A stretch of DNA of 64,000 nucleotides from Shimia sp. Alg240-R146 (lineage in GTDB: Bacteria; Pseudomonadota; Alphaproteobacteria; Rhodobacterales; Rhodobacteraceae). This document shows, in pieces, positions 26,701-35,288 of this stretch. Location: NCBI RefSeq assembly GCF_947331465.1, contig NZ_CAMZOK010000003.1, forward strand, positions 124,001 to 188,000. Direction: 5' to 3'. Made by a program: the position numbers and the translations under genes. The notes under the pieces were generated by a model. It was not told where the DNA came from. It was given only the letters and a program-made list of their open reading frames with translations, and made no database searches. Numbering within the stretch: position 1 is the first letter of the stretch; each line of letters starts with the position of its first letter.

Positions 26701-27197
26701 CCAAGGTCTTCCTCGACTACATGGGCCGCCACCGCCAATACGGCCCAGTGCGCGCCCTGCCGACTCGCGCGTTCTTCTATGGGATGGAACCCGGCGAAGA
26801 AATCACCGCCGAAATCGACCCGGGCAAGACGCTAGAAATCCGGCTTCAAGCGATTGGCGAAACCGACGAGAACGGCGAGGTCAAAGTCTTCTTCGAACTC
26901 AACGGCCAACCCCGCGTGATCCGTGTGCCAAACCGTCTGGTCAAATCGTCCACTGCCACGCGCCCCAAAGCCGAAGTCGGCAACAAAAACCACATCGGCG
27001 CGCCGATGCCTGGTGTTGTCGCCTCGGTTGCCGTGACCGTCGGCCAAGAGATCAAAGAAGGCGACATGCTATTGACGATTGAAGCCATGAAAATGGAAAC
27101 CGGCATCCACGCGGAGCACGACGCCACGGTCAAAACCGTACACGTCGGCCCCGGCGGTCAAATCGACGCCAAAGACCTGCTGATCGAGCTGGAATAA
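23757..27197 (+). CDS. pyc: pyruvate carboxylase
   Basis: A 1146-residue single-chain biotin enzyme that makes oxaloacetate from pyruvate, HCO3- and ATP, replenishing the TCA cycle. Domains in order: biotin carboxylase (about 1-455; KILIANRGEIAIRVMRAANE, ASWGGGGRGMR ATP loop, FIEVNPRVQVEHTVTE), carboxyltransferase (about 535-1000; LLTDTTMRDGHQSLLATR, FHTHDTSGIAGA metal and substrate site) and the C-terminal biotinyl domain with EAMKMETG, whose Lys carries biotin. The ATG at 23757 follows AGGGGGAAG; codons upstream to 23613 lack a site. Its length equals that of known alpha4 enzymes. Confidence 0.98.
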   Translation: MPDFQKILIANRGEIAIRVMRAANEMGKKTVAVFAEEDKLGLHRFKADEAYRIGEGMGPVAAYLSIEEIIRVAKECGADAIHPGYGLLSENPDFVDACAANNITFIGPKAATMRALGDKASARNVAVEAGVPVIPATEVLGDDMDAIKKEAAEVGYPLMLKASWGGGGRGMRPIFSEDEVEEKVLEGRREAEAAFGNGEGYLEKMITRARHVEVQILGDQQGNIYHLYERDCSVQRRNQKVVERAPAPYLSEAQREEICELGRKICAHVNYECAGTVEFLMDMETGKFYFIEVNPRVQVEHTVTEEVTGIDIVQAQILIAEGKSLAEATGKSSQYDIRLNGHALQTRVTTEDPQNNFIPDYGRITAYRSATGMGIRLDGGTAYAGGVITRFYDSLLTKVTAHAQTPEKAIKRMDRALREFRVRGVSTNISFVENLLKHPTFLNNQYTTTFIDQTPELFKFAKRRDRGTKVLTYIADITVNGHPETTDRPAPAADMKTPIAPAKKAAPAYGTRNLLEDKGPQAVADWMKAQKQLLLTDTTMRDGHQSLLATRMRSIDMIKAAPTYAANLPQLFSVECWGGATFDVAYRFLQECPWQRLRDLRVAMPNLMTQMLLRASNGVGYTNYPDNVVQEFVRQAAETGVDVFRVFDSLNWVENMRVAMDAVVESGKVCEGTICYTGDLLDPNRAKYDINYYVSMAKELEAAGAHILGLKDMAGLMKPASARVLIKALKEEVGLPIHFHTHDTSGIAGATILAAADAGVDAVDAAMDAFSGGTSQPCLGSIVEATRNTDRDTGLDIKAVRELSEYWEGVRAQYTAFESGLAAPASEVYLHEMPGGQFTNLKAQARSLGLEEKWHEVAQTYADVNQMFGDIVKVTPSSKVVGDMALMMVSQGLTREEVENPDTDLSFPDSVVDMMRGNLGQPHGGFPSAIIDKVLKGEKPNLERPGKHLAPVDLEATRAELSKELEGFEVDNEDLNGYLMYPKVFLDYMGRHRQYGPVRALPTRAFFYGMEPGEEITAEIDPGKTLEIRLQAIGETDENGEVKVFFELNGQPRVIRVPNRLVKSSTATRPKAEVGNKNHIGAPMPGVVASVAVTVGQEIKEGDMLLTIEAMKMETGIHAEHDATVKTVHVGPGGQIDAKDLLIELE

Positions 27198-27240
27198 AAC
27201 CCACTGGGTTTTGGTCCACAATCGGATCGCTAGACATAAG

Positions 27241-27276
27241 AACGCCGCCGGAGACCACCGGTGGCGTTTTTTCTTT
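27241..27276 (+). terminator. Rho-independent terminator of pyc
   Basis: AACGCCGCCGG pairs with CCGGTGGCGTT (one G-U), followed by TTTTTCTTTT. Confidence 0.88.
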
Positions 27277-27415
27277 TACTCGATGAAGCGCACCAGTTTT
27301 CGGTGAGGCCGCGGCGCGGTGACGCCACGCGATATCATGACGTCGAAGTCTCCACGATACGTCCGGCCACCAATCAACCACCACGCCTGAAATCAGAGCA
27401 GCCTTGATCTTACGG

Positions 27416-27446
27416 AAGTGAGATACAATAACATAACAATATACTG
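27416..27446 (+). promoter_or_regulatory. AT-rich candidate Zur operator
   Basis: AT-rich block with ATAACATAACAATAT, which loosely resembles alphaproteobacterial Zur sites, about 40-65 bases before the ZrgA-like gene. The match is imperfect and not clearly palindromic, so this rests mainly on gene context. Confidence 0.3.
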
Positions 27447-27481
27447 CGAATCTTTCAGTACGTTCCAACCGGAGACACCCC

Positions 27482-28138
27482 ATGACCCTCAAATCCGCTC
27501 TTCTTTGCTCGACGATTATGTGCGTCGCAATGCCCGCCCTCGCGGAGGAAAAGCGCGAGCTTTCCGCCCATATGCACGGGCATGGGGCGCTGAATATCGC
27601 TCTTGAAGGCAGCCAGCTTATGATGGAACTGGAAGCTCCTGGCTTCGACATCGTTGGCTTTGAACATGCCGCCACGTCAGATGCCGACAAAGCCGCAATT
27701 GAAACGGCACTCGCGCAGCTTTCCAAACCGATGGACTTGATTTCCTTACCCGAAGGTGCAGCTTGCCAATTGAGTGAGGCGTCTGTGGACCTGCATGGCG
27801 AAGAAGATCAGGGGGAGGACCACCACGACGAGGAACATGAGCACGAGCACGATGATCACGGTAGTGAGGATCACGCGGATGACCATGATGACCATGATGA
27901 CCATGATGACCATGATGACCATGATGACCATGATGACCACTCCGAAGGCGAAAGCCACTCCGAATTTCACGCATCTTACGAATTCACCTGCGATGACCCC
28001 TCAAAGCTGACCAAGATCGATTTGACCTATTTCAATGTCTTCCCAAATGCGGAAGAGTTGGAGGTGCAAGTCGTCACCGATGCAGGTGCCTCCAAAGTTG
28101 AAGCCTCCGCCGATATGCCGACGATCAAACTGAACTAG
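27482..28138 (+). CDS. DUF2796/ZrgA-like exported His-rich metal-binding protein
   Basis: A 218-residue periplasmic protein with a signal peptide ending PALA-EE (1-21). The core has SAHMHGHGALNIALEG near the N-terminus, as in DUF2796/ZrgA proteins (zinc-regulated periplasmic zinc-binding proteins in Vibrio). The middle (about 105-158) is extremely rich in His, Asp and Glu, including seven DDH units encoded by the 9-base repeat GATGACCAT. It is the first gene of an operon with an ABC ATPase, permease and DUF3299 protein, and probably supplies or buffers zinc. Confidence 0.85.
   Translation: MTLKSALLCSTIMCVAMPALAEEKRELSAHMHGHGALNIALEGSQLMMELEAPGFDIVGFEHAATSDADKAAIETALAQLSKPMDLISLPEGAACQLSEASVDLHGEEDQGEDHHDEEHEHEHDDHGSEDHADDHDDHDDHDDHDDHDDHDDHSEGESHSEFHASYEFTCDDPSKLTKIDLTYFNVFPNAEELEVQVVTDAGASKVEASADMPTIKLN
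27878..27940 (+). repeat. 9-bp tandem repeat coding for (DDH)7
   Basis: Six exact copies of GATGACCAT and a seventh ending in CAC, in frame within the ZrgA-like gene. Copy-number change would alter the metal-binding tract by three residues per unit without a frameshift. Confidence 0.95.
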
Positions 28139-28160
28139 ACCAGAGGACGCCCCCCTGCGA

Positions 28161-28856
28161 ATGACCGCCGCTGTAGAAATCAACGACGTGACATTTACGT
28201 GGCGTGGTCGCACTTCGTTTTCGCTCGCCATACCGGAACTTTCGGTCACGGCGGGCGAAAAGCTGTTTTTGCTCGGCGAAAGCGGCAGCGGGAAATCCAC
28301 ACTTCTCAGTTTAATCTGCGGCATCAACACACCGGATCGGGGTATGATCTCGATTGGCGGGGTGTCTTTGTCTGATCTCAGGCCGGCTGCCCGCGACAAA
28401 TTTCGCGCCGAGCACATTGGCGTCATCTTTCAGATGTTCAACCTTTTGCCCTACGCCTCCCCGCTGGAAAACATCCTTCTGCCGTTGTCCTTTGCGCCAG
28501 CGCGACGCGCTCAGGTCGACGTCCCCAAAGACGAGGCGATGCGCTTGGCGACGGCTCTGGGACTTCCAGAGGAAATGGTGACGCAGGCCAACACCACCGA
28601 ACTCAGCATCGGCCAACAACAACGAGTGGCCGCCGCCCGCGCATTGATCGGAAAACCCAAGCTCATCATCGCAGATGAGCCGACCTCTTCTTTGGACGCC
28701 TCCACGCAAGAGGCCTTTATCAAGCTTCTTATGACCCAGACCGAGGACGCAGGCGCGACACTGATCATGGTGTCCCACGATCAACGCCTGTCCGCGCAAT
28801 TTGATCGCAGCTTGGATCTGGCGCATGTGTCCCGGATCACGCGGGGGACACCATGA
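28161..28856 (+). CDS. ABC transporter ATP-binding protein (MacB/LolD type)
   Basis: A 231-residue ATPase with Walker A GESGSGKST (39-47), the Q-loop FQMFNLLPY, the signature LSIGQQQR, Walker B LIIADEPTSSLD and the switch His in MVSHD. The LolD/MacB-like form pairs with FtsX-type permeases, here the next gene, which it overlaps by four bases (ATGA). Such pairs usually act on periplasmic or outer-membrane substrates rather than importing solutes; with ZrgA-like partners they are linked to metal handling. Confidence 0.93.
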   Translation: MTAAVEINDVTFTWRGRTSFSLAIPELSVTAGEKLFLLGESGSGKSTLLSLICGINTPDRGMISIGGVSLSDLRPAARDKFRAEHIGVIFQMFNLLPYASPLENILLPLSFAPARRAQVDVPKDEAMRLATALGLPEEMVTQANTTELSIGQQQRVAAARALIGKPKLIIADEPTSSLDASTQEAFIKLLMTQTEDAGATLIMVSHDQRLSAQFDRSLDLAHVSRITRGTP

Positions 28857-30103
28857 TCCTCTTTCGCCTCGCCTTCAAATCCCTGCTCAGCCGAATTCTG
28901 ACCGTCAGCCTGACTATTTTTGCGATCGCCCTGTCGGTTGCGCTGTTTCTCGGGGTGGAAAAAGTTCGAACCGGCGCCAAAGCCAGCTTTGCGGACACAA
29001 TTTCCGGAACCGACCTGATTGTCGGGGCACGGTCAGGCGGTGTGCAACTGTTGCTCTATTCCGTGTTCCGCGTCGGAAATGCCACGAACAACGTCACTTG
29101 GCAAAGCTATCAGGACATCGCAAACCGCGACGAAGTCGAATGGATTGTGCCGTTGTCTCTGGGCGACAGCCATCGCGGATTTCGCGTCTTGGGCACAACG
29201 GCTGAATTTTTTGACCGCTACAAATACCGTGGTGGCCGAGACGTCCAATTCGTGGACGGTCTAGCGTTTGGCGACCTATTTGACGCCGTGATCGGCGCTG
29301 ATGTAGCGGCCGCTTTGGACTACACCCTTGGCGACGAGATAATCGTTGCACACGGGATCGCGTCTTTCACCGAGCATGACGACAAACCTTTCAAAGTCTC
29401 AGGCGTTCTCAAGAAAACCGGCACCCCGGTAGATCGCACCGTCTTTGTCAGTCTGGAAGCGATCGAAGCCATTCACATCGACTGGCAAGGCGGCGGTCGT
29501 TCGCAAAACACAATCAGCGCCGAAGACGTGCGGCAGATGGAGTTAAAACCCAAAGCCGTCACAGCCGCCTTGGTTGGGGTCACTTCGCGACTCAAGATAT
29601 TCGGTCTGCAACGCTGGGTGAATGAATACTCCGAAGAGCCCCTCTTGGCGATTTTACCCGGTGTTGCGCTCAGCGAGCTATGGAGCCTAATTGGCGTGGC
29701 TGAAACCGCTCTGGTCGGGGTTTCGATCATGGTCGTCATCACCGCGCTTCTGGGCATGGTGGCGATGATTTTCTCCGGCTTGAACGAGCGACGACGGGAA
29801 ATGGCTTTGCTGCGCGCAATAGGCGCGCGGCCCCGAACGATCCTGATGCTTCTGACCACCGAGGCCGCTTTGATGAGCTTCGTGGCCGTTTTACTGGGCG
29901 TGACGCTGCTCTACACAGGATTGTTTGTTGCACGATCCCACATTGATGCTGCATTTGGACTGTATCTGGACATAACATGGCCCACGGCACGCGAATATAT
30001 CGTCTTGGCGCTGGTTGTTGTGGCTGGAACGGCAGTGAGCTTGATCCCTGCCCTACGTGCTTACTTCCTGTCTCTCGCAGACGGGATGCAGGTGCGCAAC
30101 TGA
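28853..30103 (+). CDS. ABC transporter permease, FtsX family
   Basis: A 416-residue permease with one N-terminal helix (about 11-33), a large periplasmic domain (about 35-265) and three C-terminal helices (LVGVSIMVVITALLGMVAMI; ALMSFVAVLLGVTLLYTG; EYIVLALVVVAGTAVSLIP). RRREMALLRAIGARPRTI is the FtsX cytoplasmic motif that contacts the ATPase. It forms a complex with the 28161 ATPase. Its place in the metal operon suggests metalloprotein or metal-chaperone release, but this is inferred. Confidence 0.92.
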   Translation: MILFRLAFKSLLSRILTVSLTIFAIALSVALFLGVEKVRTGAKASFADTISGTDLIVGARSGGVQLLLYSVFRVGNATNNVTWQSYQDIANRDEVEWIVPLSLGDSHRGFRVLGTTAEFFDRYKYRGGRDVQFVDGLAFGDLFDAVIGADVAAALDYTLGDEIIVAHGIASFTEHDDKPFKVSGVLKKTGTPVDRTVFVSLEAIEAIHIDWQGGGRSQNTISAEDVRQMELKPKAVTAALVGVTSRLKIFGLQRWVNEYSEEPLLAILPGVALSELWSLIGVAETALVGVSIMVVITALLGMVAMIFSGLNERRREMALLRAIGARPRTILMLLTTEAALMSFVAVLLGVTLLYTGLFVARSHIDAAFGLYLDITWPTAREYIVLALVVVAGTAVSLIPALRAYFLSLADGMQVRN

Positions 30104-30123
30104 CACGTTCAAAAAGGAAAACC

Positions 30124-30636
30124 ATGCAGTCACGTCGCGCGTTTCTGGCCAAAATGGCCGCCACTGCCATCGTCGCAAATGTCTCGCCAGCAATGGCGCG
30201 CGACCTGCTGGAGTTGGATTGGGCAGATCTCATACCCGAAGGAGACACCGGACAGCTGATTGAACAACTGCGCGGGCTTGGTGTGGTACAACACAACCAG
30301 CTGTCCACAGGATTTGAACAACTGGAATCCAGCGGCGTAACAGACGCGTTTGACGGAAAAATCGTGCGTTTGCCCGGCTTCGTCGTCCCTTTAGATTTCA
30401 GCGCAAGCGGCGTGACAGAATTCATCCTCGCGCCATTCGTCGGGGCCTGCATTCACGTACCGCCCCCGCCGGCGAACCAACTTGTTCTGGTGAGCGCAAA
30501 AAAACCGTATGTGATGAAAGACATGTTTGATCCCGTAGAAGTCACGGGCGTATTTGGTACAAGTTCCAACCAAACCGAGCTTGCCGAGATAGGCTATACG
30601 ATGATGTCCGCGAAAGTGCGCCTCCATCGGCCATAG
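30124..30636 (+). CDS. DUF3299 family exported protein
   Basis: A 170-residue protein with a twin-arginine-like signal (SRRAFLAKMAATAIVANVSPAMA). The GKIVRLPGFVVPLDF and FILAPFVGACIHVPPPP motifs are typical of DUF3299; the Cys and His in the second motif may bind metal. DUF3299 proteins commonly follow ZrgA-like and FtsX/LolD genes, so it is probably a periplasmic part of the same metal-related system. It starts 20 bases after the permease, with AAGGAAAA upstream. Confidence 0.85.
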   Translation: MQSRRAFLAKMAATAIVANVSPAMARDLLELDWADLIPEGDTGQLIEQLRGLGVVQHNQLSTGFEQLESSGVTDAFDGKIVRLPGFVVPLDFSASGVTEFILAPFVGACIHVPPPPANQLVLVSAKKPYVMKDMFDPVEVTGVFGTSSNQTELAEIGYTMMSAKVRLHRP

Positions 30637-30663
30637 CGCGCGATCAAATCCAAACCTGTACTT

Positions 30664-30679
30664 ACGGACGGCCGTCCGT
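30664..30679. promoter_or_regulatory. perfect 16-bp palindrome before yaeQ
   Basis: ACGGACGGCCGTCCGT is a perfect palindrome 71 bases before the YaeQ start and lacks a T-run, so it is not a classical terminator. It has the form of a TetR-type operator; the cognate regulator is unknown. Confidence 0.4.
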
Positions 30680-30749
30680 TACGGCAGGGGTGACGCAAAC
30701 AAGACCAGTCGCAACTGGCATCGCCCCCTTGCAACTTCAGGAACCAAAC

Positions 30750-31301
30750 ATGGCGCAAAAAGCCACAATCTACAAAATTGAGCTTTCTGTCTCGGACATG
30801 GACCGTCACTACTATGACACCCACCGATTGACCGTCGCAAAGCATCCCTCAGAGACTGACGAGCGGTTGATGGTACGTGTTCTGGCATTTGCCCTGAATG
30901 CCCAAGAGGGCTTGGAAATGACCAAGGGACTGTCCACAGATGATGAGCCGGACGTCTGGAGAAAAAGCCTAAGCGGCGAGTTGGAGTTATGGATCGCTTT
31001 GGGGCTTCCGAGCGAAAAGATCGTGCGGCAATCCTGCGGCAAAGCCAAAAATGTAGTGATCTACAGCTACGGCGGCAGAACCGCCGAGATGTGGTGGGAC
31101 AAACTCAAAAACAGCACCTCTAGGTTTGACAATCTCCGGGTTGTGAACCTGCCCGAGACCGCCACCTCTGATCTGGCAAAACTGGCGAGCCGCTCGATGA
31201 AGCTACAAGTGAACATTCAGGATGGCGATGTGATGGCCAGCGTCGATGACGGCATTGTTTACATCACGCCAATCGAGCTGAAAGGCGCCGCATCTCAGTA
31301 G
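30750..31301 (+). CDS. yaeQ: YaeQ family protein
   Basis: A 183-residue protein of the YaeQ family, which has a PD-(D/E)xK nuclease-like fold. Family motifs are the start ATIYKIELSVSDMDRHYYD, HPSETDERLMVRVLAFAL and EPDVWRKSLSGELELWIALG. In E. coli, YaeQ can suppress the effect of losing the elongation factor RfaH, but its molecular role is unclear. The ATG at 30750 has AGGAA upstream; an in-frame start at 30690 would add 20 unconserved residues. Confidence 0.92.
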   Translation: MAQKATIYKIELSVSDMDRHYYDTHRLTVAKHPSETDERLMVRVLAFALNAQEGLEMTKGLSTDDEPDVWRKSLSGELELWIALGLPSEKIVRQSCGKAKNVVIYSYGGRTAEMWWDKLKNSTSRFDNLRVVNLPETATSDLAKLASRSMKLQVNIQDGDVMASVDDGIVYITPIELKGAASQ

Positions 31302-31491
31302 AGCCGCAAGACGGCCCAAGTTCTTGTATTTCTTTGGCGCCCAGCGCTGAAGTCTTGGGCGTAAAAAGAGCGTCCTTCCTAACCGTTTTTAAAAACATCC
31401 TAGTTCCGGCAGACGAGACTCAAGAGCGCATTCAAGACGATTTGACCTTTCCGGTACCGCACGATTGACCATTGGCTCCATTGATCTCAGG

Positions 31492-32757
31492 TCATGGGAC
31501 GATGGTCGGCTCCGCCGCGTTCAAGGTATCGCGCGCAAATCCCGCGGCGGCTTTGTATTTTGCCATAAAGTCTTCGCGCTCGACTTTGGCGATAACAGTG
31601 TCGATGTCGTCAAATTCCCCACCGCAGCGGTCGTTCACCATATTCAGAAGCCCAAACGGCCCTGCCCCGCGGTTGCGCAAAATCAGTTCTGAAACCGGCC
31701 CACACAGCACATCGTTATAAGCCGCCAGCGCCTGCACGCCGACACCGTGTTCCAGAAACATGGCGCCAAGGGTTCTCGCGTCAATAATCGCCTGACTGGC
31801 CCCGTTTGATCCGGTTGGATACATCGCGTGCGCCCCGTCCCCCATCAATGCCACAGGTCCGTCTACCCATGTGGGCACCGGATCGCGGTCGATCATAGGG
31901 TTTTCGTACGCCACGTCTGCCCCACGTATCATCGCGGGAACATCCAACCAGTCAAAAGTCCAATTCTCAAAATGATGGATGAAATCCTGCAATTCCACTT
32001 GCTTGAACCACCCCTTGGTTCTTCGGGACTCAGGATCCTCCTCAACGACTTCCGCAATCCAATTGACCAACGCCAGGCCGGTGTCCGGATCAGGGGGCGA
32101 AATCGGATAAATCACCATGCGTTGTGCATGTGTGCCAAGACCGACAAACGATGATCCGGTCCTCACCGGCTTGGCCCAAGATGTGCCCCGCCACATCACA
32201 GCGCCGCCCCAATGAATGTCTGGCTGATCGGGATGCATATGCGCCCGAATGGCGGAATGGATGCCGTCTGCTCCGATCAACACTGTGCCGGTTTCCCGCA
32301 CTTCCTGTCCGTCTTTTTGAAGGACTAGCGTTGCGCGACCGTCGTCTTCGATCTCATACCCCGTCGCACGGTGGCCCAGCCGTACCGCGTCAGGGCCAGC
32401 AAGCTCTACAAACCGCCGATAGAGCGCCATGTGGAATTCACCGCGATGAACGGCGTATTGCGGCCAGTGATAGCCCGCCTCGGTGCCGCGCGCTTCTGCA
32501 TAGATCTCCTGACCATTCTGCCCGACCAGCGCCCATTCCTTCACAGGAACGCCGATTTGATCCAGATCGGCAGCACCAAAGCCCAGATCATAAAGCTCGC
32601 GCACCGCGTTTGGTTGCAAATTGATCCCGACGCCAAGCGGCTTCAAATCGCGCACCGCTTCAAACACGACGCACTCAACGCCAATCTGATGAAGGGTCAG
32701 CGCAAGCGACAGCCCCCCGATGCCACTGCCTGCGATAAGAACTTTTTGCTGGGCCAT
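31492..32757 (-). CDS. FAD-dependent monooxygenase (flavin-dependent oxidoreductase)
   Basis: A 421-residue class A flavoprotein monooxygenase-like enzyme. The N-terminal GxGxxG motif GSGIGGLSLAL (10-20) binds FAD, the middle has the LIGADGIHSAIR DG motif, and VALMGDGAHAMYPTGSNGAS is the second FAD motif. It probably uses NAD(P)H and O2 to hydroxylate an aromatic compound; the C-terminal part resembles PhzS-like or UbiH-like proteins. It follows the nitroreductase gene on the same strand. The substrate is unknown. Confidence 0.9.
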   Translation of the reverse strand: MAQQKVLIAGSGIGGLSLALTLHQIGVECVVFEAVRDLKPLGVGINLQPNAVRELYDLGFGAADLDQIGVPVKEWALVGQNGQEIYAEARGTEAGYHWPQYAVHRGEFHMALYRRFVELAGPDAVRLGHRATGYEIEDDGRATLVLQKDGQEVRETGTVLIGADGIHSAIRAHMHPDQPDIHWGGAVMWRGTSWAKPVRTGSSFVGLGTHAQRMVIYPISPPDPDTGLALVNWIAEVVEEDPESRRTKGWFKQVELQDFIHHFENWTFDWLDVPAMIRGADVAYENPMIDRDPVPTWVDGPVALMGDGAHAMYPTGSNGASQAIIDARTLGAMFLEHGVGVQALAAYNDVLCGPVSELILRNRGAGPFGLLNMVNDRCGGEFDDIDTVIAKVEREDFMAKYKAAAGFARDTLNAAEPTIVP

Positions 32758-32877
32758 CTGAAACTCCTGTTAGAATTACCCGTTTATCACAATGGACAAT
32801 CAGGTCGACAGGGCGAGAGAGCGCAGCCCTTTTAGCAAACACAAGTGGCGCGACTGACCAGACCCGCCAATGTGACC

Positions 32878-33555
32878 TTAGCCCTCAAACCCCAGAAACC
32901 GCGCCGCGTTCTCCACCGGACGGCGACGGGAAACCACTGAATTGGCCACAAAATCCTCGTCTGGCCAGCCCAGCGCCACGCACGTCAAGATGACTTGATC
33001 CTCGGGGATCTGCGCCACTTCCCGCACAACAGGGCTTTGCATGATGCCCTGCCCGTTGATCACCGCACCAAGGCCGCGGTTCCACGCCGCGAGAACCAAC
33101 CCATAGGTCATGGCACCGGTGTCAAAATGCGCAATCGTGTTGCTCAGAAGACTGCGGTCAAAACAGACCACAATCGACACCGGCGCATCAAACTGCCGAA
33201 ACCCACGCATGACCCAATCCTGACGGCGCTCCTTGTCGTTGCGCTCAATGCCCATCGCCTCAAACAACTGCACCGCGATTTCGATTTGCCGCGCGCGATG
33301 CTCGCCTTCGTAGGCGGCGTAATCCTCGATATCCCGCGTCGGTGTCACACCGCCAAGCATGCGTTCTGTGTTGCCCCGCCGCACCCGCTCAAGCGGTTCT
33401 CCGGTCAGAACATGCAAATGCCAGGGCTGTGTGTTCATTGACGACGGCGCACGGTTTGCCAACGCAATCACCTCTTCCAGCAACTCCCGCGACACTGGCT
33501 CATCCGTAAACCCCCGAATGGAGCGGCGCTCCTGTATTGCCTGATCAAGTTCCAT
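32878..33555 (-). CDS. nitroreductase family protein
   Basis: A 225-residue FMN-dependent oxidoreductase with the family's N-terminal IQERRSIRGFTDEPVSRELL (FMN phosphate contacts) and ANRAPSSMNTQPWHLHV. The C-terminal GWPDEDFVANSVVSRRRPVEN segment is typical of the BluB/NfsA-like lineage. It reduces nitro, quinone or enone groups using NAD(P)H. It lies 121 bases upstream of the monooxygenase on the same strand. The physiological substrate cannot be read from the sequence. Confidence 0.9.
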   Translation of the reverse strand: MELDQAIQERRSIRGFTDEPVSRELLEEVIALANRAPSSMNTQPWHLHVLTGEPLERVRRGNTERMLGGVTPTRDIEDYAAYEGEHRARQIEIAVQLFEAMGIERNDKERRQDWVMRGFRQFDAPVSIVVCFDRSLLSNTIAHFDTGAMTYGLVLAAWNRGLGAVINGQGIMQSPVVREVAQIPEDQVILTCVALGWPDEDFVANSVVSRRRPVENAARFLGFEG

Positions 33556-33754
33556 GTCCGCGCCTCTATTTTGATGCTGTGCCTCCGGCCACTGCCGGTC
33601 TTGCTGATGGAACCGCGAAATCGACGGTCACACAATGCAAACCCATCCAATTGCCGCCCCGTCACTGGACACACCGCCCCCACAAAAGAGCCGGCGGCCT
33701 CCCCCAAGGAAAGCCGCCGGTCAAACGGTCATAACAAGTTTGGCAAATGCGCCG

Positions 33755-35260
33755 TCAGTCCGACACGCCGCGCCCAATCGGGACAGGCGCGACCAGATAC
33801 TCGTCCGCACGATGGCCAAACTCGGCCGCGTCCTTAGCCGCGTAGAAGTTGGTCAGAGAGATCGCCACCTGAAAGCTAAAGTCGGTCGAGTAGGCCGAAG
33901 CGTTGCTTGATGTCGCCGCTGGAATGTTCTGGAACCAGAACATCCACTCGTCCATGTCTTTGATGTCAGGCGGGTTGGGGCCACCGTCCGGCACCGATCC
34001 CGGAGGCACCAACGACGTCAAAGCCGGATACTGCGCCATGATGTGACACGCCAAACAGGAGGTGGTGTTCAAATCCGCCGGTCCGTTCAGACGCCCGTTC
34101 CATCCCAGATGCTGCGCCGGAAGATTGGCGCTGTCGGTGATGATGGTTTCTTTCAAATCAGGATTGATCACGGTCTTCGTGGGCGGGAATGGTGTGGTGG
34201 TATTGGTGGTGTCCTGCGGATCGTTGCCCCACATCAACCCGACCGGGATCAGGTTGTGATGCAGCTTCTCGGCGTCGCTGCGATCGGCGGGCGCAGGCGC
34301 ACCTTTGACATCCGCTTGACCGTTATAGGCAAAGGTTCCCAGCACCCAATTGGTCACCGGCGCCGTGCTGTCGCGCACCATAATGTCCATCTGCAACAGA
34401 TTGACCTGATGCACTTCACGCGTGACTGGCCCGTCGCCAACCGGATCAAAGGTCGGTGTGATATAGCCAAACCAGGAATAGGGGTTTTCAAGGAACGGAA
34501 TGTTGCCCTTGTCGCTGCCCCGCGGCGCATCTGTGAACAGCAACTTGGCAAACACCGCGCCGTCCTTGAAACCGCCACCATAGCGCGCATCTGTTACACG
34601 CGGATCTGGTCCTTCGGGGTTCTTCCACATCTCATGCAACGTATAGGCGGCAATGTCGTTCACCAACGTGATCGCATAGACGGAATAGTTGCCGTCCTGT
34701 CCGTCCTGCCCCGCCGAAATCTGATGCGGGCTCATCGGGGCTTCTTTGATCAGACCACGAAACCCTTCGGTGCCGCCATTGGGCGGATAGGCCGTCGGAG
34801 AGCTGTGCAGCCACGGAATGTGATACCAGTTCGCCTCTGTGTTCTCGAACGGGTTCCAGTTCGGCGTGTTGCCCGTCAGGGAATAGCGTTTGACCTTCTC
34901 CAGATACTCCGCCGCCGTGCTTGGGTCCATGAACTCACCGGTGCCCACAAAATCCGGTACCGTGTCAGGCAACGTGTTGGGGAAATCGGTCTTCAGGCGG
35001 AAAATCGGCTGATCGGACCAGCAGAAAAAATACTCCTGCTGGCTGACCATAAAGCCAAAATCAGGATAGGGGCTGTTGTGAAAATCAAACGCCGCCGGAT
35101 CGGTTTGCGGGTTCACCGGCTTGTTCGCATTTGGCGGCAAGGGTGCGCTGGAATTGTCCGGGCACAGCGGATTGATGTCGCTTGGCTTGCCCTCGGCGAT
35201 GGCCATCGCGGGCAATGCCAAGGCAACCACGCCTGCTAGGCAAATTTGTCTGTGTCTCAA
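33755..35260 (-). CDS. exported mono-heme cytochrome c-like protein of unknown family
   Basis: A protein of about 501 residues starting at a TTG (35260) placed correctly after GGGAGGACAG. The signal peptide runs to AMAIAEG (about residue 22). A single heme motif CLACH (Cys402, Cys405, His406) lies near the C-terminus, after a long Trp/Pro/Tyr-rich domain I do not recognise. It follows the molybdenum hydroxylase by 28 bases and is probably its periplasmic electron acceptor or a partner heme protein, though the hydroxylase itself has no export signal. Confidence 0.78.
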   Translation of the reverse strand: MRHRQICLAGVVALALPAMAIAEGKPSDINPLCPDNSSAPLPPNANKPVNPQTDPAAFDFHNSPYPDFGFMVSQQEYFFCWSDQPIFRLKTDFPNTLPDTVPDFVGTGEFMDPSTAAEYLEKVKRYSLTGNTPNWNPFENTEANWYHIPWLHSSPTAYPPNGGTEGFRGLIKEAPMSPHQISAGQDGQDGNYSVYAITLVNDIAAYTLHEMWKNPEGPDPRVTDARYGGGFKDGAVFAKLLFTDAPRGSDKGNIPFLENPYSWFGYITPTFDPVGDGPVTREVHQVNLLQMDIMVRDSTAPVTNWVLGTFAYNGQADVKGAPAPADRSDAEKLHHNLIPVGLMWGNDPQDTTNTTTPFPPTKTVINPDLKETIITDSANLPAQHLGWNGRLNGPADLNTTSCLACHIMAQYPALTSLVPPGSVPDGGPNPPDIKDMDEWMFWFQNIPAATSSNASAYSTDFSFQVAISLTNFYAAKDAAEFGHRADEYLVAPVPIGRGVSD

Positions 35261-35288
35261 GGGTCTGTCCTCCCATTTTTGTTGAAAT

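Noticed and set aside
25080-26738. 552-residue minus-strand frame
   Set aside because: Antisense to pyc. It has Val/His/Gly-rich composition typical of a shadow frame.
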